DNA of 64,000 nucleotides from Tridacna crocea. Taxonomy: Eukaryota; Mollusca; Bivalvia; Cardiida; Cardiidae. Below the pieces are notes generated by a model. The model was not told where the DNA came from and did no database searches. It was given only the letters and a program-made list of their open reading frames with translations. The stretch covers positions 27,357,231 to 27,421,230 of the forward strand of contig OX031060.1 in assembly GCA_943736015.1 (NCBI GenBank), given 5' to 3'. Shown one piece after another: positions 63,501 through 64,000 of the stretch (position 1 is its first letter; the number at the start of each line of letters is the position of its first letter). Both the position numbers and the translations under genes were made by a program.

Positions 63501-63898
63501 AGTTTTTTATACAACGTCAAGGTAATGTTGATGTCACTTAAACAATACTAAGTCCTGGGATGAATTCATTGCAGCTTTCATCTTACCAAATGGACCCAAA
63601 CCTAGAATGCATAAACAACTGATTGCATTGTATCATAGGATCACACTAGAAGAAGGTGGTTGTACTGCTGAAAGCTTGTGTAGTTTATTATAATTAAAAT
63701 AGTCATTTTCTCAAGAAGAGGATATTATGTTTTGGAATAAATTCATGTGGAAGAAATAGGTTAACATTTTTGGATTATAAGAACAGTTAAATTGGATTAT
63801 TTATAGAGTTGTTAATTTTTTTAAAACCAGCAACAACTACAGACCCTTGCAATAATACAGGACCAATGCTTACATTGACCTGATTATGTGGGTCATTC

Positions 63899-64000
63899 TT
63901 AACTCTTTACCAGACAACAATTTTATAGACTTAACAAAATTGAAAACATTTGCAGACGACAATATAAATGTGGCTCAAATGGTGAAATTTGTCTTTGATA
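63899..64000 (-). mobile_element. MITE A, cut by window end
   Basis: ttaactctttaccagacaac to aaatttgtctttgata; palindrome would follow. Confidence 0.85.

Overview
This window looks like nuclear DNA of a mollusc, most likely a bivalve. It is AT-rich, genes are split into short exons by repeat-filled introns, and several dispersed repeats resemble types I associate with bivalve genomes: the GCTCACCTGAGCAC/GTGCTC hairpin repeat, the 'tatacccctg...tgtctgtc' repeat and tRNA-headed SINEs. Species cannot be decided by eye. No bacterial, viral or CRISPR-like system is present.

Two protein genes can be supported, both on the + strand. (1) 306-24356: the C-terminal 15 exons of a phospholipase D1/2-type enzyme, about 997 residues, running from just before the first catalytic half to the natural stop codon. 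Both HxKxxxxD motifs are intact, and the loop between the catalytic halves is unusually large. The N-terminal PX/PH part lies upstream of the window. (2) About 45197 to beyond 62300: the 5' part of a second gene, with eight phase-compatible exons plus one doubtful 5' exon. It encodes a Gln-rich, RG-box, Cys4-zinc-finger protein with an acidic LSSDDEE stretch; my best guess is a SENP6/SENP7-like SUMO protease whose catalytic part would lie downstream.

The rest is dominated by one element: a ~220-230 bp, non-autonomous, TTAA-inserting MITE with TTAACYCTTTACC termini and a ~67 bp central near-perfect palindrome. I recognise well over 60 copies or fragments, in both orientations, often end-to-end sharing one TTAA, sometimes nested. 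A filled site (33469-33697) and a paralogous empty site (46558-46561) in two copies of another repeat prove TTAA target duplication and the exact ends. Several copies carry matched substitutions in both palindrome arms. A distinct subfamily (B) has three copies. The MITEs crowd introns and gene flanks (540-33700 and 41880-64000) but are essentially absent from 34500-41880.

Other mobile DNA: a 1500 bp pogo/Tigger-like element (4380-5879), a 617 bp element with very long terminal inverted repeats and a decayed transposase remnant (20305-20921), two hAT-like elements with 7-8 bp target duplications (43626-44349, 51961-53047), a ~1.19 kb inverted-repeat element (60209-61397), tRNA-derived SINEs, tandem minisatellites and long G/C homopolymers. 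Most small open frames in the window are MITE translations, not genes.
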